A stretch of DNA of 64,000 nt from a bacterium (GTDB lineage: Bacteria > Sysuimicrobiota > Sysuimicrobiia > Sysuimicrobiales > Segetimicrobiaceae), in the NCBI GenBank assembly GCA_035307765.1, contig DATGHU010000032.1, forward strand, positions 1-64,000, read 5' to 3'. The position numbers and the translations under genes were made by a program. Below, one piece after another: positions 62,921 to 64,000 of this stretch. Each line of letters starts with the position of its first letter. Positions within the stretch are counted from its first letter, which is position 1. The notes under the pieces were generated by a model that did not search any database, had not been told where the DNA came from, and saw only the letters and a list, made by a program, of their open reading frames with translations.

Positions 62921-63778
62921 CTACGGCTTCCCCCGGCGGGCGGGGGGCAGAGGGCGATCCGGCGGGCCGTCGTAGAACTCCGGCCGCTGCAGCTCCAGAT
63001 CCAGCGGCTGGACGATCGATGCGTTCGTCGACCCCCGCCATCCCTTTTCCCGCTGGACCTCCTCGTGGGCATGCGCCACGAGCGAGACCGTCCGCGAGAG
63101 CAAGAAGACCCCCTTGATCAGCTCGGTCTCAAATCCCATGTCCAGGCAGACCGCGCCCACCGCGCCCGGCCCGTTGAGGTAGATCCGGCGCCCCCAAAAG
63201 GATTCCGTCGCCGCCTCGATGGCCCGGGCCATCGCGATATACTGCGCCGACACCCCCAGCTGGTCGGCGAGCGCCAGCAGTCGTGCGGTGCGTGGGTCCT
63301 GAATGTGCTGGGGATGGTGAAACCCCGGCAGCCGGCGCCCGTCGCGGCGGGCGTCGCCCGCCACCTGCTGCGCCGCCGCCTCCAGGCTGAGATGATCCCG
63401 CCGCATCCGGTCGACCGCGTCCTTGAAGAGTTCGGCCGGGCGGTCCGCCGTGCCGTGAAGCGAGCCGATCGCCAGCATCCCCCCCGCGACCCCGACGTGC
63501 AGCGGGACGCCCCCCGACGCCACGAACCGGGACGCCGCCGACGAAGGCGAGAAGGCGTGCTCGGCCATGCTGACCAAGACGGCATCGAGCATCCGGCCGT
63601 GGGCGGGAGGAGGCAGCTCCCCACGCCACACCAGGTAGGCCATCTCGGCAAAGCTGATATTGCCGGTGAGCTCGTTCAGATCGTACCCGCGGACGACGAT
63701 CTTCTCTTTGGTCTTGTAGGCAATCCCCGTCCGCCAGTGGAACGGCTCCCGGCCTCCCGCGACTGGCGTGGACCCCAT
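62921..63778 (-). CDS. Citryl-CoA lyase-like (citrate-synthase-fold) protein
   Basis: The 285-residue protein has the compact citrate-synthase-like fold of citryl-CoA lyases: GYDLNELTGNISFAEMAYLVWRGELP, GSLHGTADRPAELFKDAV, LPGFHHPQHIQDPRTARLLAL, and FLLSRTVSLVAHAHEEVQREKGW with the late catalytic His. It is much shorter than true citrate synthases (about 380-430). It may cleave a citryl- or related acyl-CoA to acetyl-CoA plus an oxoacid. It lies 4 nt after the CoA-transferase gene, suggesting that transferase and lyase act in sequence. Confidence 0.82.
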   Translation of the reverse strand: MGSTPVAGGREPFHWRTGIAYKTKEKIVVRGYDLNELTGNISFAEMAYLVWRGELPPPAHGRMLDAVLVSMAEHAFSPSSAASRFVASGGVPLHVGVAGGMLAIGSLHGTADRPAELFKDAVDRMRRDHLSLEAAAQQVAGDARRDGRRLPGFHHPQHIQDPRTARLLALADQLGVSAQYIAMARAIEAATESFWGRRIYLNGPGAVGAVCLDMGFETELIKGVFLLSRTVSLVAHAHEEVQREKGWRGSTNASIVQPLDLELQRPEFYDGPPDRPLPPARRGKP

Positions 63779-63782
63779 CCCG

Positions 63783-64000
63783 CTACCTCCTCGGACCGGA
63801 CGCCGGCTCTTCTTGTTTCAGGTAGACCCGATCCGGATCCACCTCTTCCCTGAGCACGCGGAGATCCTCTGCCTCGGGCGGGGCGACTTCCCCCACGTCC
63901 GGCGACACATCGGGCCGAAACCCCGTCTCCGCCCGCACCGACTCCACCGTGACGCCCGGCATGAGCTTCACGATCCGCAGCACGCAGGTGACGGGATCGT
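63783..64000 (-). CDS. CoA-transferase subunit, C-terminal part (partial)
   Basis: The gene begins beyond the window. The visible part reads VTCVLRIVKLMPGVTVESVRAETGF, then APPEAEDLRVLREEVDPDRVYL, a pattern shared by C-termini of beta-subunit-type family I CoA-transferases (glutaconate/3-oxoacid CoA-transferases). A short Glu/Pro/Arg-rich tail follows. It would activate a carboxylic acid as CoA ester. It is 4 nt upstream of the citryl-CoA-lyase-like gene. Confidence 0.6.
   Translation of the reverse strand, partial: DPVTCVLRIVKLMPGVTVESVRAETGFRPDVSPDVGEVAPPEAEDLRVLREEVDPDRVYLKQEEPASGPRR

Overview
The window is a G+C-rich (roughly two thirds by eye), densely packed bacterial chromosome segment. 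Genes sit in operons with many 1-4 nt stop/start overlaps, and GTG/TTG starts are common; at least two genes appear to start at CTG. MurT/GatD (lipid II amidation), a LysM-NlpC/P60 hydrolase, PrkA-YeaH-SpoVR and a compact pentose phosphate operon point to a free-living heterotroph of a Terrabacteria-type lineage (for example Armatimonadota, Chloroflexota or a relative of Bacillota). This is an inference; no rRNA or other phylogenetic marker is present. I saw no tRNA, rRNA, CRISPR array, prophage or insertion sequence.

Layout. 1-1.1 kb: tail of a Gly/Asp/His-rich protein, a strong hairpin and an RraA-family pseudogene with several frame shifts. 1.3-5.7 kb: LysE-type exporter divergent from an AraC regulator, a truncated hexapeptide-repeat protein, a lytic transglycosylase and an MFS transporter. 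5.7-7.9 kb: gatD-murT. 7.9-11.1 kb: HTH-TOBE regulator followed by modABC. 11.2-18.1 kb: NlpC/P60 hydrolase, bifunctional nuclease, SDR plus DUF402 pair, then prkA-yeaH-spoVR. Upstream of prkA lies an unexplained transcription unit (consensus promoter, structured RNA of about 185 nt, intrinsic terminator) and remnants of a DtxR-type regulator and a universal stress protein.

18.9-23.5 kb: LD-carboxypeptidase, hisC-dinB, urocanase. 23.5-27.2 kb: NitT/TauT-type ABC transporter with an agmatinase-family ureohydrolase. 27.2-35.3 kb: gluconokinase-like kinase, tkt, tal, gnd, zwf and pgl as one operon. 35.4-38.3 kb: GatC-like small protein plus amidase, a 37-aa membrane peptide and a secreted protein. 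38.7-45.3 kb: Lrp/AsnC-type effector domain, 2-oxoacid dehydrogenase E1a-E1b-E2, GNAT protein, J-domain protein, metallophosphoesterase and ParB-like protein. 45.6-50.9 kb: zinc alcohol dehydrogenase, glpD, M20 amidohydrolase and phosphoesterase.

51-64 kb is a catabolic locus: a branched-chain-type (Liv) ABC transporter with two class III aminotransferases, an aldehyde dehydrogenase, a citryl-CoA-lyase-like protein, a CoA-transferase subunit and an alkaline-phosphatase-fold hydrolase. A convergent PLP enzyme resembles (R)-1-hydroxy-2-aminoethylphosphonate ammonia-lyase (PbfA). Together these fit uptake and breakdown of an omega-amino compound, possibly an aminophosphonate. The most interesting unexplained items are the RNA upstream of prkA, the CTG-started modC and GNAT genes, and the 51-64 kb locus.
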